Made by a program: the position numbers and the translations under genes. The notes beneath the pieces are model-generated. The model made no database searches, had not been told where the DNA came from, and was given only the letters and a program-made list of their open reading frames with translations. 64,000 nucleotides of DNA from Maridesulfovibrio ferrireducens (GTDB lineage: Bacteria; Desulfobacterota; Desulfovibrionia; Desulfovibrionales; Desulfovibrionaceae), in NCBI RefSeq assembly GCF_900101105.1, contig NZ_FNGA01000001.1:124001-188000 (forward strand). Direction: 5' to 3'. Below are positions 24,027-32,844 of the stretch, piece after piece. Position 1 is the first letter of the stretch, and every line of letters starts with the position of its first letter.

Positions 24027-24587
24027 ATGGAAATAGTTAATATTACCAAAACTTACGACGCTAATTTTGTAAGGCAAGTCGAAGAAGAAAGCGGCCAGAA
24101 CATGAGCCTCTGCTATCAATGCGGTAACTGTACCGCAGGGTGCCCATATACATTTGTATATGACATACCTGTGAATCAGATTATGCGCCTTGTACAAACT
24201 GGGCAGAAAGAAACTGTTCTGAAATGTAAATCTCTTTGGCTATGTGCAACATGTGAATCATGCACAACAAGATGTCCAAACAACATTGATGTAGCACACA
24301 TAATGGACGTATTACGCCACATGGCCCGCCGTGAAGGCTATGCTCCAGTGCCTACTGTTAAATCCTTCTGGGACAGTTTCCTGTCATCAGTTGAAAATAA
24401 CGGACGAGTCTTTGAAATAGGGCTTCTAGCGTCCTATATCACTAAAACCGGACGCTTCTGGACAGACGTCGATCTGGGACCAAAAGTTCTGCCCAAAGGG
24501 AAAATGCACTTCACGCCTCCCCAGATACAGGGCAAAGAAGAAGTCAAAAAGATCTTTAACCGATTCAAAGAGGAGTCTCGTAAATGA
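24027..24587 (+). CDS. hdrC: Heterodisulfide reductase-like subunit HdrC
   Basis: 186 residues with two [4Fe-4S] motifs: C29, C32, C35, C39 and C73, C76, C79, C83. It is the electron-carrying subunit between HdrA and HdrB. First gene of hdrC-hdrB-hdrA-flxD-flxC-flxB-flxA, the order known from D. vulgaris, where the complex is proposed to oxidise NADH and bifurcate electrons to ferredoxin and to a disulfide such as DsrC. It overlaps hdrB by 4 bp. The alcohol dehydrogenase gene that heads the D. vulgaris cluster is absent here. Confidence 0.92.
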   Translation: MEIVNITKTYDANFVRQVEEESGQNMSLCYQCGNCTAGCPYTFVYDIPVNQIMRLVQTGQKETVLKCKSLWLCATCESCTTRCPNNIDVAHIMDVLRHMARREGYAPVPTVKSFWDSFLSSVENNGRVFEIGLLASYITKTGRFWTDVDLGPKVLPKGKMHFTPPQIQGKEEVKKIFNRFKEESRK

Positions 24588-25474
24588 GTGATTCCTTAAC
24601 TTATGCGTATTATCCAGGTTGCTCCGGTACCGGAACTTCTATTGAATATGACATGTCCACCCGCGCAGTCTGTGCAGAACTGGGCATAACGCTGACCGAA
24701 ATCCCCGATTGGAGTTGCTGCGGTTCCACCCCGGCACACACAGTCGATCATACTTTGTCCTCAGCTCTTTCGGCCCGCAATCTTGCTCTGGTCGAAAAAA
24801 TGAGTCTGGACACAGCGATCACACCTTGTCCCAGTTGCCTGACCAACCTCAAGACAGCCACTCATAGAATGAAAAATGACGGCTTTCGCGACAAGGTAAA
24901 CAAACTGCTCGACACCCCCTATCAGGGCGGAGTCGCAACGAAGTCCGTATTGCAGATTATTGTTGAAGACATGGGACTCGAAGCTCTGAAAGCCAAGGTT
25001 GTTAAACCACTTAAAGGACTTAACGTCGCGGCATATTACGGTTGCATCATGAACCGCCCGCCGGAAGTCATGAACTTTGACGACCCTGAGCACCCCATGG
25101 CAATGGACAATATCATGACAGCTCTGGGAGCAACGGTCCTTCCTTACCCGCTTAAAGTTGAGTGCTGCGGAGCCTCATTCGGTATCCCTCGTAAGGATAT
25201 TGTTATGAGCCTTTCCAGCAAACTGCTTGACGCAGCAAAAGACATCGGAGCTGAAGCGCTGGTTACGGCCTGCCCTTTGTGCCAGATGAATCTTGATCTG
25301 CGACAGGATCAGGTAAACTCTGCTGCCGGAACCAATCACCATATCCCGGTGTTTTACTACACCCAGCTTATCGGATTGGCTCTCGGACTAAGCGAAAAGG
25401 AACTCGGAATCGACAAGCTCTGCGTGGACCCTCGCAAAGTCATTAATGCCATCGGCAGGGACGAGACCTCCTAA
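24584..25474 (+). CDS. hdrB: Heterodisulfide reductase-like subunit HdrB
   Basis: 296 residues with two cysteine-rich CCG domains: SCCGSTP near residue 46 with CPSC downstream, and ECCGASFG near 197 with CPLC downstream. In HdrB these bind two non-cubane [4Fe-4S] clusters at which a disulfide is reduced. In sulfate reducers, which lack CoM-S-S-CoB, the substrate is thought to be DsrC or a small thiol disulfide. Cytoplasmic. Starts inside the hdrC stop (ATGA), so coupled translation is expected. Confidence 0.92.
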   Translation: MSDSLTYAYYPGCSGTGTSIEYDMSTRAVCAELGITLTEIPDWSCCGSTPAHTVDHTLSSALSARNLALVEKMSLDTAITPCPSCLTNLKTATHRMKNDGFRDKVNKLLDTPYQGGVATKSVLQIIVEDMGLEALKAKVVKPLKGLNVAAYYGCIMNRPPEVMNFDDPEHPMAMDNIMTALGATVLPYPLKVECCGASFGIPRKDIVMSLSSKLLDAAKDIGAEALVTACPLCQMNLDLRQDQVNSAAGTNHHIPVFYYTQLIGLALGLSEKELGIDKLCVDPRKVINAIGRDETS

Positions 25475-25515
25475 GAGCTCCCACCCCGGTCAAGAACGTC
25501 AAGGAGAAGACTTAA

Positions 25516-27474
25516 ATGAAAATAGGAGTCTTTATCTGCCACTGCGGAACTAATATTGAAGGAACCGTGGATACTGCCGCGGTTGCTGAAGCTTCCCGGG
25601 AATTTCCCGGCGTAGTATTCGCAACAGATACAATGTACGCCTGCTCCGAACCCGGACAGGATGGTATAATAGAAGCTATTAAAGAACACCGTCTAGACGG
25701 TGTGGTTGTTGCATCCTGCTCACCAAGAATGCACGAACCTACTTTCCGCCGTACTTTGGAAAGAGCGGGTCTGAACCGCTACCTTTTCGAAATGGCGAAC
25801 ATAAGAGAACACGTTTCATGGGTAGGGAAGGACAGAGAAGCCAATACCAACAAGGCATCTGATCTTGTTCGGATGGCGGCTGCAAAACTTCTCAAGAACC
25901 GTCCACTGTTCTCCAAACAATTCCCTGTAAACAAGAGTGTCATGGTCATCGGTGGCGGTGTCGCCGGTATTCAGGCAGCTTTGGACTGTGCCAACGGTGG
26001 ACTAAAAGTAGTCTTGGTTGAAAAAGAAACCACCATCGGCGGCAAGATGGCTAAACTGGATAAAACATTCCCTACTGTGGACTGTTCCAGTTGTGTCCTC
26101 GGACCTCTCATGGTTGATGTTGCACAGCATCCGAACATTACTCTCCACGCATATTCAGAAATCGAAGAAGTTAACGGTTATGTCGGAAACTTTGAGATCC
26201 AAATTAAAAAGAAAGCCAGCTACGTTAACTGGGATCTTTGCACAGGCTGTGGTCTATGTATTGAAAAATGTCCCAGCAGAAAAGCTACTGACTTCTTTAA
26301 CGAAAAACTTGCAACGACAAAAGCTATCAATATCCCGTTCCCGCAGGCCATTCCTAAAAAAGCAAAGATCGACCCTGAATTCTGTATGAAAATACAGAAA
26401 GACAAATGTGGCGTCTGTGCAAAGGTCTGTCCTTCGGAAGCAATCGATTTTACTCAGCAAGATGAAATTATCACTGAAAATGTCGGCGCAGTTGTCGCGG
26501 CAACAGGATATGACCTCTTCGACTGGACTGTATACGGAGAATACGGCGGCGGAAAATACCCCGACGTTATTACCTCCCTGCAATACGAACGCATGCTTTC
26601 CGCTTCAGGACCAAGTGAAGGACACATCGTACGTCCTTCCGATGGCAAAGAACCTAAAGATGTTGTTTTCATCCAGTGTGTAGGATCTAGAGATAAATCT
26701 GTCGGCCGTCCGTATTGTTCCGGCTTCTGCTGTATGTACACAGCCAAGCAGTCAATTCTGACCAAAGACCACCTTCCCGATTCTCAGTCACATGTATTCT
26801 ATATGGACATCCGCTCTCCCGGTAAAATGTACGACGAGTTTACCCGTCGCGCTATGGAAGAATATGGAGCCAACTACATCCGCGGTCGCGTTTCAATGGT
26901 CTATCCTAAAGGGGATAAACTGGTTGTCCGCGGTGCAGATACTCTTATGGGTGCTCAGGTTGAAATTGACGCAGATCTCGTTGTTCTCGCAGTTGGAGTA
27001 GAATCCTCTGTCGGAGCGACCGATCTGGCTAAAAAACTGCGTATCTCATACGATGCTTACGGCTTTTATATGGAAGGACATCCTAAACTTAAGCCTGTTG
27101 AAACAAACACTGCCGGGGTTTACCTCGCCGGAGCCTGTCAGGGACCGAAAGATATCCCTGCTTCAGTAGCACAGGGCAGCGCGGCAGCATCTAAAGTTCT
27201 GGGATTGTTCTCGCAAGACATGCTTGCAAGCGACCCGCAGGTTTCAGTAGTTGATATCAAGCGCTGTATCGGATGCGGAAAATGTATCCAGACATGCCCC
27301 TTCGGAGCCATCAAGGAAATTGATTTCCGCGGCATGAAAAAGGCCGATGTGATTGAAACAATTTGTCAGGGTTGCGGAATCTGTACAGCCACCTGTCCTC
27401 AGGGCGCAGTTCAGCTCCAGCATTTCACTGATAACCAGATTCTCGCGGAGGTTAACGCAGTATGCCGATTCTAG
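25516..27474 (+). CDS. hdrA: Heterodisulfide reductase-like subunit HdrA (flavin subunit)
   Basis: 652 residues. N-terminal HdrA domain with CHCGTN, a Rossmann FAD motif GGGVAGIQAALDCANGG (~143-160), a ferredoxin insert with CTGCGLCIEKCP and CGVCAKVCP, and a C-terminal double ferredoxin region CIGCGKCIQTCP and CQGCGICTATCP. The FAD is the bifurcating site in Hdr complexes. All cluster ligands are Cys, without selenocysteine. AAGGAG lies 7 bp before the ATG. It overlaps flxD by 13 bp. Confidence 0.94.
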   Translation: MKIGVFICHCGTNIEGTVDTAAVAEASREFPGVVFATDTMYACSEPGQDGIIEAIKEHRLDGVVVASCSPRMHEPTFRRTLERAGLNRYLFEMANIREHVSWVGKDREANTNKASDLVRMAAAKLLKNRPLFSKQFPVNKSVMVIGGGVAGIQAALDCANGGLKVVLVEKETTIGGKMAKLDKTFPTVDCSSCVLGPLMVDVAQHPNITLHAYSEIEEVNGYVGNFEIQIKKKASYVNWDLCTGCGLCIEKCPSRKATDFFNEKLATTKAINIPFPQAIPKKAKIDPEFCMKIQKDKCGVCAKVCPSEAIDFTQQDEIITENVGAVVAATGYDLFDWTVYGEYGGGKYPDVITSLQYERMLSASGPSEGHIVRPSDGKEPKDVVFIQCVGSRDKSVGRPYCSGFCCMYTAKQSILTKDHLPDSQSHVFYMDIRSPGKMYDEFTRRAMEEYGANYIRGRVSMVYPKGDKLVVRGADTLMGAQVEIDADLVVLAVGVESSVGATDLAKKLRISYDAYGFYMEGHPKLKPVETNTAGVYLAGACQGPKDIPASVAQGSAAASKVLGLFSQDMLASDPQVSVVDIKRCIGCGKCIQTCPFGAIKEIDFRGMKKADVIETICQGCGICTATCPQGAVQLQHFTDNQILAEVNAVCRF

Positions 27475-27926
27475 AAGGTAAAGAACTTAGAATCGTCGGT
27501 TTTCTCTGTAACTGGTGTTCCTATGGCGGTGCTGATACCGCCGGAGTAGGAAGATTCAAACAACCGACAGATTTGCGAGTTATAAAGGTTCCCTGTTCAG
27601 GTAGAATTGACCCCCTGTTTATCGTCAAGACTCTCATGTCCGGCGCTGACGGAGTGCTGGTTTCCGGCTGTCATCCTAGAGACTGCCATTATACCGAAGG
27701 CAACTTCTACGCCCGCCGCAGATTGGAAATGCTGAAAAGATTCCTTCCGATCATGGGTATTGATGCCAAGCGTTTTGAATACACTTGGGTTTCAGCCTCT
27801 GAAGGGCAACGCTGGCAGGAAGTCGTGACGAAATTCACCGAGCAAATCCATGAGCTTGGACCCGCCCCTAAAATAGCTGGAGCGGATGCAGAAGAGACTC
27901 TCAAATTGATGGAAGCGGCTCTTTAA
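27462..27926 (+). CDS. flxD: FlxD/MvhD-like [2Fe-2S] linker subunit
   Basis: 154 residues of the MvhD family. Conserved cysteines in FLCNWCSYGGAD, PCSGR and GCHPRDCHY coordinate a [2Fe-2S] cluster. In methanogens MvhD passes electrons from the hydrogenase to HdrA; here it would link FlxCBA to HdrA. No selenocysteine, unlike some archaeal relatives. Starts inside hdrA (13-bp overlap). Confidence 0.9.
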   Translation: MPILEGKELRIVGFLCNWCSYGGADTAGVGRFKQPTDLRVIKVPCSGRIDPLFIVKTLMSGADGVLVSGCHPRDCHYTEGNFYARRRLEMLKRFLPIMGIDAKRFEYTWVSASEGQRWQEVVTKFTEQIHELGPAPKIAGADAEETLKLMEAAL

Positions 27927-27955
27927 GCTGCCGTTTTCAACCAAGGAGATACAGG

Positions 27956-28915
27956 GTGCAAAATCTGAAAGATCTGAAAGAACAAATCAGGAAAGCCCTG
28001 CCGGAATTAGATGTTGTGATAGGATGGACGGGTGGATATGACCCGCTTCACGCCACTCCGCATTTCATTCGCAGGGATGAAGATATTGATAAACTTCAAG
28101 TGGACGCGCTTTGCGTTCATAACCTTGCCACCTATCTGCCCGCCCTGCGCGGCAAAAAGGTCGGCATTGTAGTAAAAGGTTGCGACAGCCGCTCCGTAGT
28201 TGAATTACTACAGGAAAATCTTATCGACCGCGCAGATGTAACCATCTTCGGGTTCGGTTGTAACGGTGTCGTAGACCAGACCAAAATCCGTAGAATAGTA
28301 GGAGACGTTGGAAACATCGACTCCTGTGAAATCTCCGGATCAGACGTCACGGTCAGCGCTTCCGGCGCAGAACACAAACTCCCCCTGGGAGATGTTCTTG
28401 CCGACAAATGCGCAACCTGCCGTTACCCTAATGCAGTGCTGAGCGATCACTTTGCAGGAGAAGAAGTAACAACCACAGCAACATTTGAAGACGGTTACAA
28501 AGATGTAGTCGAATTTGAAGAAAAGCCTGTGGAAGAAAAATTCGGATTCTGGCTGAAAGAAATGGACCGTTGCATTCGCTGTTACGCATGCCGCAACGCA
28601 TGCCCGTTATGCGTATGCCGCGACCACTGTGTTGCTCAAAGCCGCGATCCTCACTGGCTGAGTCAGGAAGCCCATGTTCGTGACAAATGGATGTTTCAGG
28701 TTATCCACGCCTATCATCTTGCCGGACGCTGCACTGAGTGTGGAGAATGTCAGCGGGCATGTCCTGTAGATATTCCCATCCTCCTGTTCAAGAAAAAAAT
28801 GAACAAAGAGATCAAAGAAGTCTTCGACTATGAAGCCGGAATAGATCCGGAAGCGACACCACCGCTCATGACCTTCAAAACCGAAGAAGATAAGATCAGA
28901 GAGAGGAAATGGTAA
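27956..28915 (+). CDS. flxC: FlxC, iron-sulfur subunit of the Flx-Hdr complex
   Basis: 319 residues, GTG start behind AAGGAG. N-terminal coenzyme F420-dehydrogenase-beta-like region (VIGWTGGYDPLHATPHF, KGCDSRSVVELLQE) with a CATCRYP motif, and a C-terminal ferredoxin domain with CIRCYACRNACP and CTECGECQRACP. Carries electrons from the flavin subunit FlxA towards FlxD. The assignment rests on gene order as in D. vulgaris; alternative names vary between authors. Shares one base with flxB. Confidence 0.82.
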   Translation: MQNLKDLKEQIRKALPELDVVIGWTGGYDPLHATPHFIRRDEDIDKLQVDALCVHNLATYLPALRGKKVGIVVKGCDSRSVVELLQENLIDRADVTIFGFGCNGVVDQTKIRRIVGDVGNIDSCEISGSDVTVSASGAEHKLPLGDVLADKCATCRYPNAVLSDHFAGEEVTTTATFEDGYKDVVEFEEKPVEEKFGFWLKEMDRCIRCYACRNACPLCVCRDHCVAQSRDPHWLSQEAHVRDKWMFQVIHAYHLAGRCTECGECQRACPVDIPILLFKKKMNKEIKEVFDYEAGIDPEATPPLMTFKTEEDKIRERKW

Positions 28916-29979
28916 TGGCGCAGACTAAATTCATAAAAAAAGAAAGTTTGTCGGCATGGCTGGAAGAACTGGGACAAGATCACGAAGTGCTCGCCCCCCG
29001 GTTCGAAGGTGACTCTATCATTTTCCGGCCCTATGATTCAGAGAAAGGTTTCTTCATTGACAGGGAAGCAACTGCCCCTCCTAAAAAGGCAATCTTCCCG
29101 CAAAGTGAAACACTTCTTGAATACAGCCAAATAAAAGACATGGAAAACCTTTCCAAGATCGCTATGGATGTAAAGGAAACTATTCCGACCACATCCTACG
29201 TTGTTTTTGGAAACCGTCCCTGTGATGCTCGCGGTTTTACTATGTTCGACCGTGTTTATCTGAATGGCGATAAAGTCGACGTATATTACAAGGCTCGTAG
29301 AGAAAACACCTACTTCATCACTCTGTCATGCGAAAAAGGTGAAGCCACCTGTTTCTGCAACGCAGTGGGAAGCGGGCCGTCTGATCCTTCAGGATCAGAT
29401 CTTCTCATGACTCCTGTAAAAGACGGCTATTATATCGAATCTATCAGCAAACGAGGCGAAGAACTTCTCAAAAGTTCTCTGCTCACTGACGGCTCCAAAA
29501 TGAAAGCCGAAGCTGAAAAATATAAAAAAGCTGCTGATGCTTCCATGAACAAAGCTCCTGATTTCGCAGGCAGCCCTGAAAAACTTCTGGCTGTTTTTGA
29601 TAACGGTGCGTTCTGGGAAGAAATGTCAGACAAATGTATTAGCTGCGGAGCCTGCACATACCTGTGCCCCACATGCTACTGCTTCAATATAACAGACGAA
29701 GCAAACGGCCTGAAAGGAACACGCATCAGATCATGGGACAACTGTATGTCAGCCCAGTTCACATCTGAAGCAAGCGGACACAATCCGCGTCCCGCCAAGG
29801 CCAACAGGCTCAAGAATAGAGTCGGTCACAAATTCAGCTACTATCCCGACCTGCACGACGGAGTTATCTCCTGCTGCGGTTGCGGACGCTGTATCAAGAG
29901 CTGCCCGGTCGGCGTTGATATCCGCCAGATAGTACTGAGTGCAATCGCCTACAAGCCAGCAACCAAGAAGGAGGCCTAA
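28915..29979 (+). CDS. flxB: FlxB, iron-sulfur subunit of the Flx-Hdr complex
   Basis: 354 residues from the ATG in TAATG, which overlaps the flxC stop and has GAGAGG 8 nt upstream; an ATG six bases earlier is a poorer choice. It resembles the anaerobic sulfite reductase A/hydrogenase beta-type family, with a C-terminal double ferredoxin region CISCGACTYLCPTCYC and CCGCGRCIKSCP. Expected to relay electrons from FlxA. A 2-bp gap separates it from flxA. Confidence 0.82.
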   Translation: MAQTKFIKKESLSAWLEELGQDHEVLAPRFEGDSIIFRPYDSEKGFFIDREATAPPKKAIFPQSETLLEYSQIKDMENLSKIAMDVKETIPTTSYVVFGNRPCDARGFTMFDRVYLNGDKVDVYYKARRENTYFITLSCEKGEATCFCNAVGSGPSDPSGSDLLMTPVKDGYYIESISKRGEELLKSSLLTDGSKMKAEAEKYKKAADASMNKAPDFAGSPEKLLAVFDNGAFWEEMSDKCISCGACTYLCPTCYCFNITDEANGLKGTRIRSWDNCMSAQFTSEASGHNPRPAKANRLKNRVGHKFSYYPDLHDGVISCCGCGRCIKSCPVGVDIRQIVLSAIAYKPATKKEA

Positions 29980-29981
29980 CA

Positions 29982-30812
29982 ATGAATAGTAATCCTTATC
30001 TGCCGGCAATGGCGACTATTCAGGAAGTAATTGAAGAGACTCCGACTATCAAAACCTTCCGCGTTACGCTGAACAACCCGAACTTGAAAAAAGATTTCAC
30101 TTTCGGTCCGGGTCAGGTCGGACAGCTGTCCGCATTCGGAATAGGAGAGGCTACTTTTGTAATCAATTCCTCCCCTACCCGCATGGACTACCTGCAATTC
30201 AGCGTAATGAAGACTGGTGAAGTGACTTCAATGCTTCACACCTTAAGCGCCGGAGATCAGATCGGAGTTCGCGCTCCGCTCGGCAATGCGTTCCCTTACG
30301 AAGATATGAAAGGCAAAGACATCGTCTTCGTCGGTGGCGGAATCGGTATGGCACCGCTTCGCACACTGCTGCTTTTCATGCTCGATAATCGTAAAGATTA
30401 CGGCAAAATCACTCTGCTCTACGGAGCAAGAAGCCCGGTAGACATGGCGTTCAGCTATGAACTTCCCGAATGGCTGGAAAGAGATGATCTTGATACGCAT
30501 CTGACCATTGACGCAGCTTTTGAAGGCTGGGAGCACAACGTGGGTCTAATCCCGAATGTACTTCTGGATATTAATCCTTCTCCTAAAAACTGCGTAGCGA
30601 TAACTTGCGGTCCGCCGATCATGATTAAGTTCACAGTTCAGGCGCTCGCAAAACTCGGCTTCGAGGATGAGCAGATTTATACCACCCTTGAAAAACGCAT
30701 GAAATGCGGTGTCGGCATATGCGGACGTTGTAACATCGGAACCAGCTATGTTTGTCAGGATGGCCCGGTTTACACATATGCACAGCTGAAAAAGCTTCCT
30801 AACGAAATGTAA
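29982..30812 (+). CDS. flxA: FlxA, NAD(P)H- and FAD-binding subunit
   Basis: 276 residues of the ferredoxin-NADP reductase type. FAD domain ~10-100 (FGPGQVGQLSAFGIG), NAD(P) domain with VGGGIGMAPLRTLL (~112-125), and a C-terminal CGVGICGRC plus YVC motif, the [2Fe-2S] site of the hydrogenase/sulfhydrogenase gamma-subunit family. It takes NADH electrons into the Hdr complex. AAGGAGG lies 5 bp before the ATG. Closed by a stem-loop. Confidence 0.9.
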   Translation: MNSNPYLPAMATIQEVIEETPTIKTFRVTLNNPNLKKDFTFGPGQVGQLSAFGIGEATFVINSSPTRMDYLQFSVMKTGEVTSMLHTLSAGDQIGVRAPLGNAFPYEDMKGKDIVFVGGGIGMAPLRTLLLFMLDNRKDYGKITLLYGARSPVDMAFSYELPEWLERDDLDTHLTIDAAFEGWEHNVGLIPNVLLDINPSPKNCVAITCGPPIMIKFTVQALAKLGFEDEQIYTTLEKRMKCGVGICGRCNIGTSYVCQDGPVYTYAQLKKLPNEM

Positions 30813-30819
30813 TTTAATT

Positions 30820-30850
30820 CAGCGCCCTGTTTCCAAAAAACGGGGCGCTG
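30820..30850 (+). terminator. Possible terminator after flxA
   Basis: Ten-pair stem with one G-T pair (30820-30829 with 30841-30850). The tail is TTAAAAAA, not a T run, so read-through into the response regulator is possible. Confidence 0.55.
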
Positions 30851-30875
30851 TTAAAAAATCAAGCACACGAGCTGG

Positions 30876-31250
30876 ATGAAAATACTTTTAGCCGACGACG
30901 AAAAAATAAATCTGCTCTCCGCCTCCAGACTGCTGGAAAAACACGGATATACGGTGACCACGGCAGTAAACGGCTTGCAAGTGCTTGAGTTGCTAAAAGA
31001 TAACGACTTCGACTGCATCCTCATGGATATAGAGATGCCGGAAATGAGTGGACTTGAAGCCGCCACAAGGATTCAGGACAGTTCCGTTTTCGGAGAAAAA
31101 TCAAAAACGCCAATCATTGCCATGACCGGACATTCCTTACAAGACACTCACAACGATTTTGAAAAAGCAGGCATAAAATATTATGTCAGCAAACCGTTTG
31201 ATATCGAAATATTAATTCAGACCATAGAAAAATCGACTTCCGGTAATTAA
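30876..31250 (+). CDS. Single-domain response regulator (CheY-like receiver)
   Basis: 124 residues, only a receiver domain. Acidic pair D7/D8, phosphoacceptor D51 (LMDIEMPEMSG), T84 and K106 (SKPFD) are all present, so it should be phosphorylated. The sequence style (DIEMPEMSGLEAATRI) resembles receivers of hybrid sensor kinases more than flagellar CheY. No output domain and no kinase gene nearby. Lies 63 bp after flxA, so it may be co-expressed with the Hdr-Flx operon. The terminator's 5' arm is inside its last codons. Confidence 0.88.
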   Translation: MKILLADDEKINLLSASRLLEKHGYTVTTAVNGLQVLELLKDNDFDCILMDIEMPEMSGLEAATRIQDSSVFGEKSKTPIIAMTGHSLQDTHNDFEKAGIKYYVSKPFDIEILIQTIEKSTSGN

Positions 31251-31275
31251 TATTTACCAAAAGTCGATTTATATT
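31230..31275 (+). terminator. Terminator overlapping the response-regulator stop
   Basis: AAATCGACTT (31230-31239) pairs with AAGTCGATTT (31261-31270), with a GGTAA/TTACC inner stem and an AT tail. The left arm lies in the coding sequence. Confidence 0.7.
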
Positions 31276-31307
31276 TTCAGCTACAAGCCTTCCCCCTAAT
31301 AGGGATT

Positions 31308-31330
31308 CCAAAGGGGATTATTCCCTTTGG
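31308..31330. repeat. Compact hairpin between convergent genes
   Basis: Ten-pair stem with one G-T pair (31308-31317 with 31321-31330) and a 3-base loop, 44 bp past the end of the flavoprotein gene. No T run on either strand. Possibly a 3'-end stabilising or weak termination structure. Confidence 0.4.
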
Positions 31331-31373
31331 TCCAGCCGAAGGCGAAATCACCCATTCTTTATTCTTCTATTCT

Positions 31374-32561
31374 TTACACATACTCAGCAGCAGCAAAAGC
31401 AGATGACCAAGCCCATTGCAGATTATATCCGCCCAGCCAGCCTGTTACGTCCAAAACTTCGCCGATAAAGTATAATCCGGGAACCTTCTTAGATTCCATT
31501 GTCTTAGACGACACTTGATTAGTATCCACTCCGCCCACAACAACTTCAGCCTTGGCGTACCCTTCTGTTCCCTCTGGCTTAAGAGTCCAGCAATGAACAC
31601 GTTCAGACAATGCAAGACGGCGCTCTTTAGTAAGCTGGCTGACGGGAGTTTCCTCGTCTTCACCTGTGAGCAGTACGTCCACGAGTTTGCGGGAGAAATA
31701 TCTAGCCATGAAAGAATGCAAAGCAATATTTTCAGTGCGGAAATCTTCAAGCACATCACCAAAGTTCTGACCGGGCAGCAGATCAATATCTATGCTGGAA
31801 CCTTTGCGCCAGTAAGATGAAATCTGTAATGCCGCAGGGCCGGAAATTCCTTTGTGAGTGAAAAGCATATCACCTTCAAAGCTCACACCATCGCAACTGA
31901 TGCGGACAGGCAGTGAGTTGCCGCTAAGCTCTTCACATATTTTACCGTTCGGGCCGCCAATCATAAGCGGAACAAGGCCGGGATGAGGGTAGACAATGCG
32001 GTGTGCGTACTGGTCGGCAATGTTATAACCGAGAGCTGTTGCGCCCACAGAAGGCCAAGTAGGTGAACCGAGCGCCACAACAAGTGATGGGGCTTCAAAA
32101 ATTTCAACACCGGTTTTCACGGTGAAAGGTCCACGCCCTTCTACGGAATCAATGTTGCGGTCAAGCAGAGTTTCGACACCAAGGCGGTGACATTTGGAAA
32201 CGAGAAGCCCGGCAATCTGTCCGGCACCATCCAAAGTGAAAAGCTCACCTTCGTTACGATCTTCGTAAACAATGCCCGCTTCGGTGATAAATTCTATAAA
32301 GTCCCACTGGTTATGACGAGCCAGTGCGGATTTACAAAAATGAGGGTTTGCACCGAGATAATTCTCAGGCTCGACACTCAAGTTAGTAAAGTTACATTTT
32401 CCGCCGCCGGTAACCCGGAGCTTACAGGCAGCCTTGCCCGCATGGTCCAGAACCAGCACACGTTTGCCCCTTTTGGCAGCGTGCATGGCACAGTAAAGAC
32501 CGGATGCGCCCGCACCTAAAATAATTACGTCGAAGTCAGTGTTAATATCGGAGTTGTTCAT
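31374..32561 (-). CDS. BaiN/HI0933-like FAD flavoprotein
   Basis: 395 residues. N-terminal FAD-binding GAGASGLYCAMHAAKRG (~16-32), the family hallmark RVTGGGKCNFTN (~50-61), and a C-terminal second FAD contact GEVLDVTGWLGGYNLQWAWSSA. The family contains BaiN-type NAD(P)/FAD-dependent oxidoreductases; most members lack a proven substrate. Cytoplasmic. A poor ribosome site precedes the ATG. No functional link to its neighbours is evident. Confidence 0.88.
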   Translation of the reverse strand: MNNSDINTDFDVIILGAGASGLYCAMHAAKRGKRVLVLDHAGKAACKLRVTGGGKCNFTNLSVEPENYLGANPHFCKSALARHNQWDFIEFITEAGIVYEDRNEGELFTLDGAGQIAGLLVSKCHRLGVETLLDRNIDSVEGRGPFTVKTGVEIFEAPSLVVALGSPTWPSVGATALGYNIADQYAHRIVYPHPGLVPLMIGGPNGKICEELSGNSLPVRISCDGVSFEGDMLFTHKGISGPAALQISSYWRKGSSIDIDLLPGQNFGDVLEDFRTENIALHSFMARYFSRKLVDVLLTGEDEETPVSQLTKERRLALSERVHCWTLKPEGTEGYAKAEVVVGGVDTNQVSSKTMESKKVPGLYFIGEVLDVTGWLGGYNLQWAWSSAFAAAEYV

Positions 32562-32653
32562 ACGCGCTTTGTAGAATTATTGTGGGAATGCGTAAAGGGG
32601 ATTGTTTAGGGTATGAAATGCGGGAGATCGTGCGAGGGCAGCTCCCCGGCAGC

Positions 32654-32673
32654 TAAAAAGGCATGCCTCTTTA
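32654..32673. promoter_or_regulatory. 20-bp dyad upstream of the repeat-protein gene
   Basis: TAAAAAGGCATGCCTCTTTA is self-complementary apart from one pair, centred on GGCATGCC, between the divergent flavoprotein and repeat-protein genes. Candidate operator. Confidence 0.3.
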
Positions 32674-32844
32674 GAATCTCAATTAAGGGGAAGGTTCATT
32701 TGTTTAGGTAGTTAGCGGGATATGTATGGGTTATTTTATTTATTGAAAGACTAGACCTGCCTCAGTAGAGACAGTACAAGAGTTCAGATATTATTTTTTG
32801 ATAAATATAATTTTAGATATTAATGGTTGAGTAAGGATATAAAT

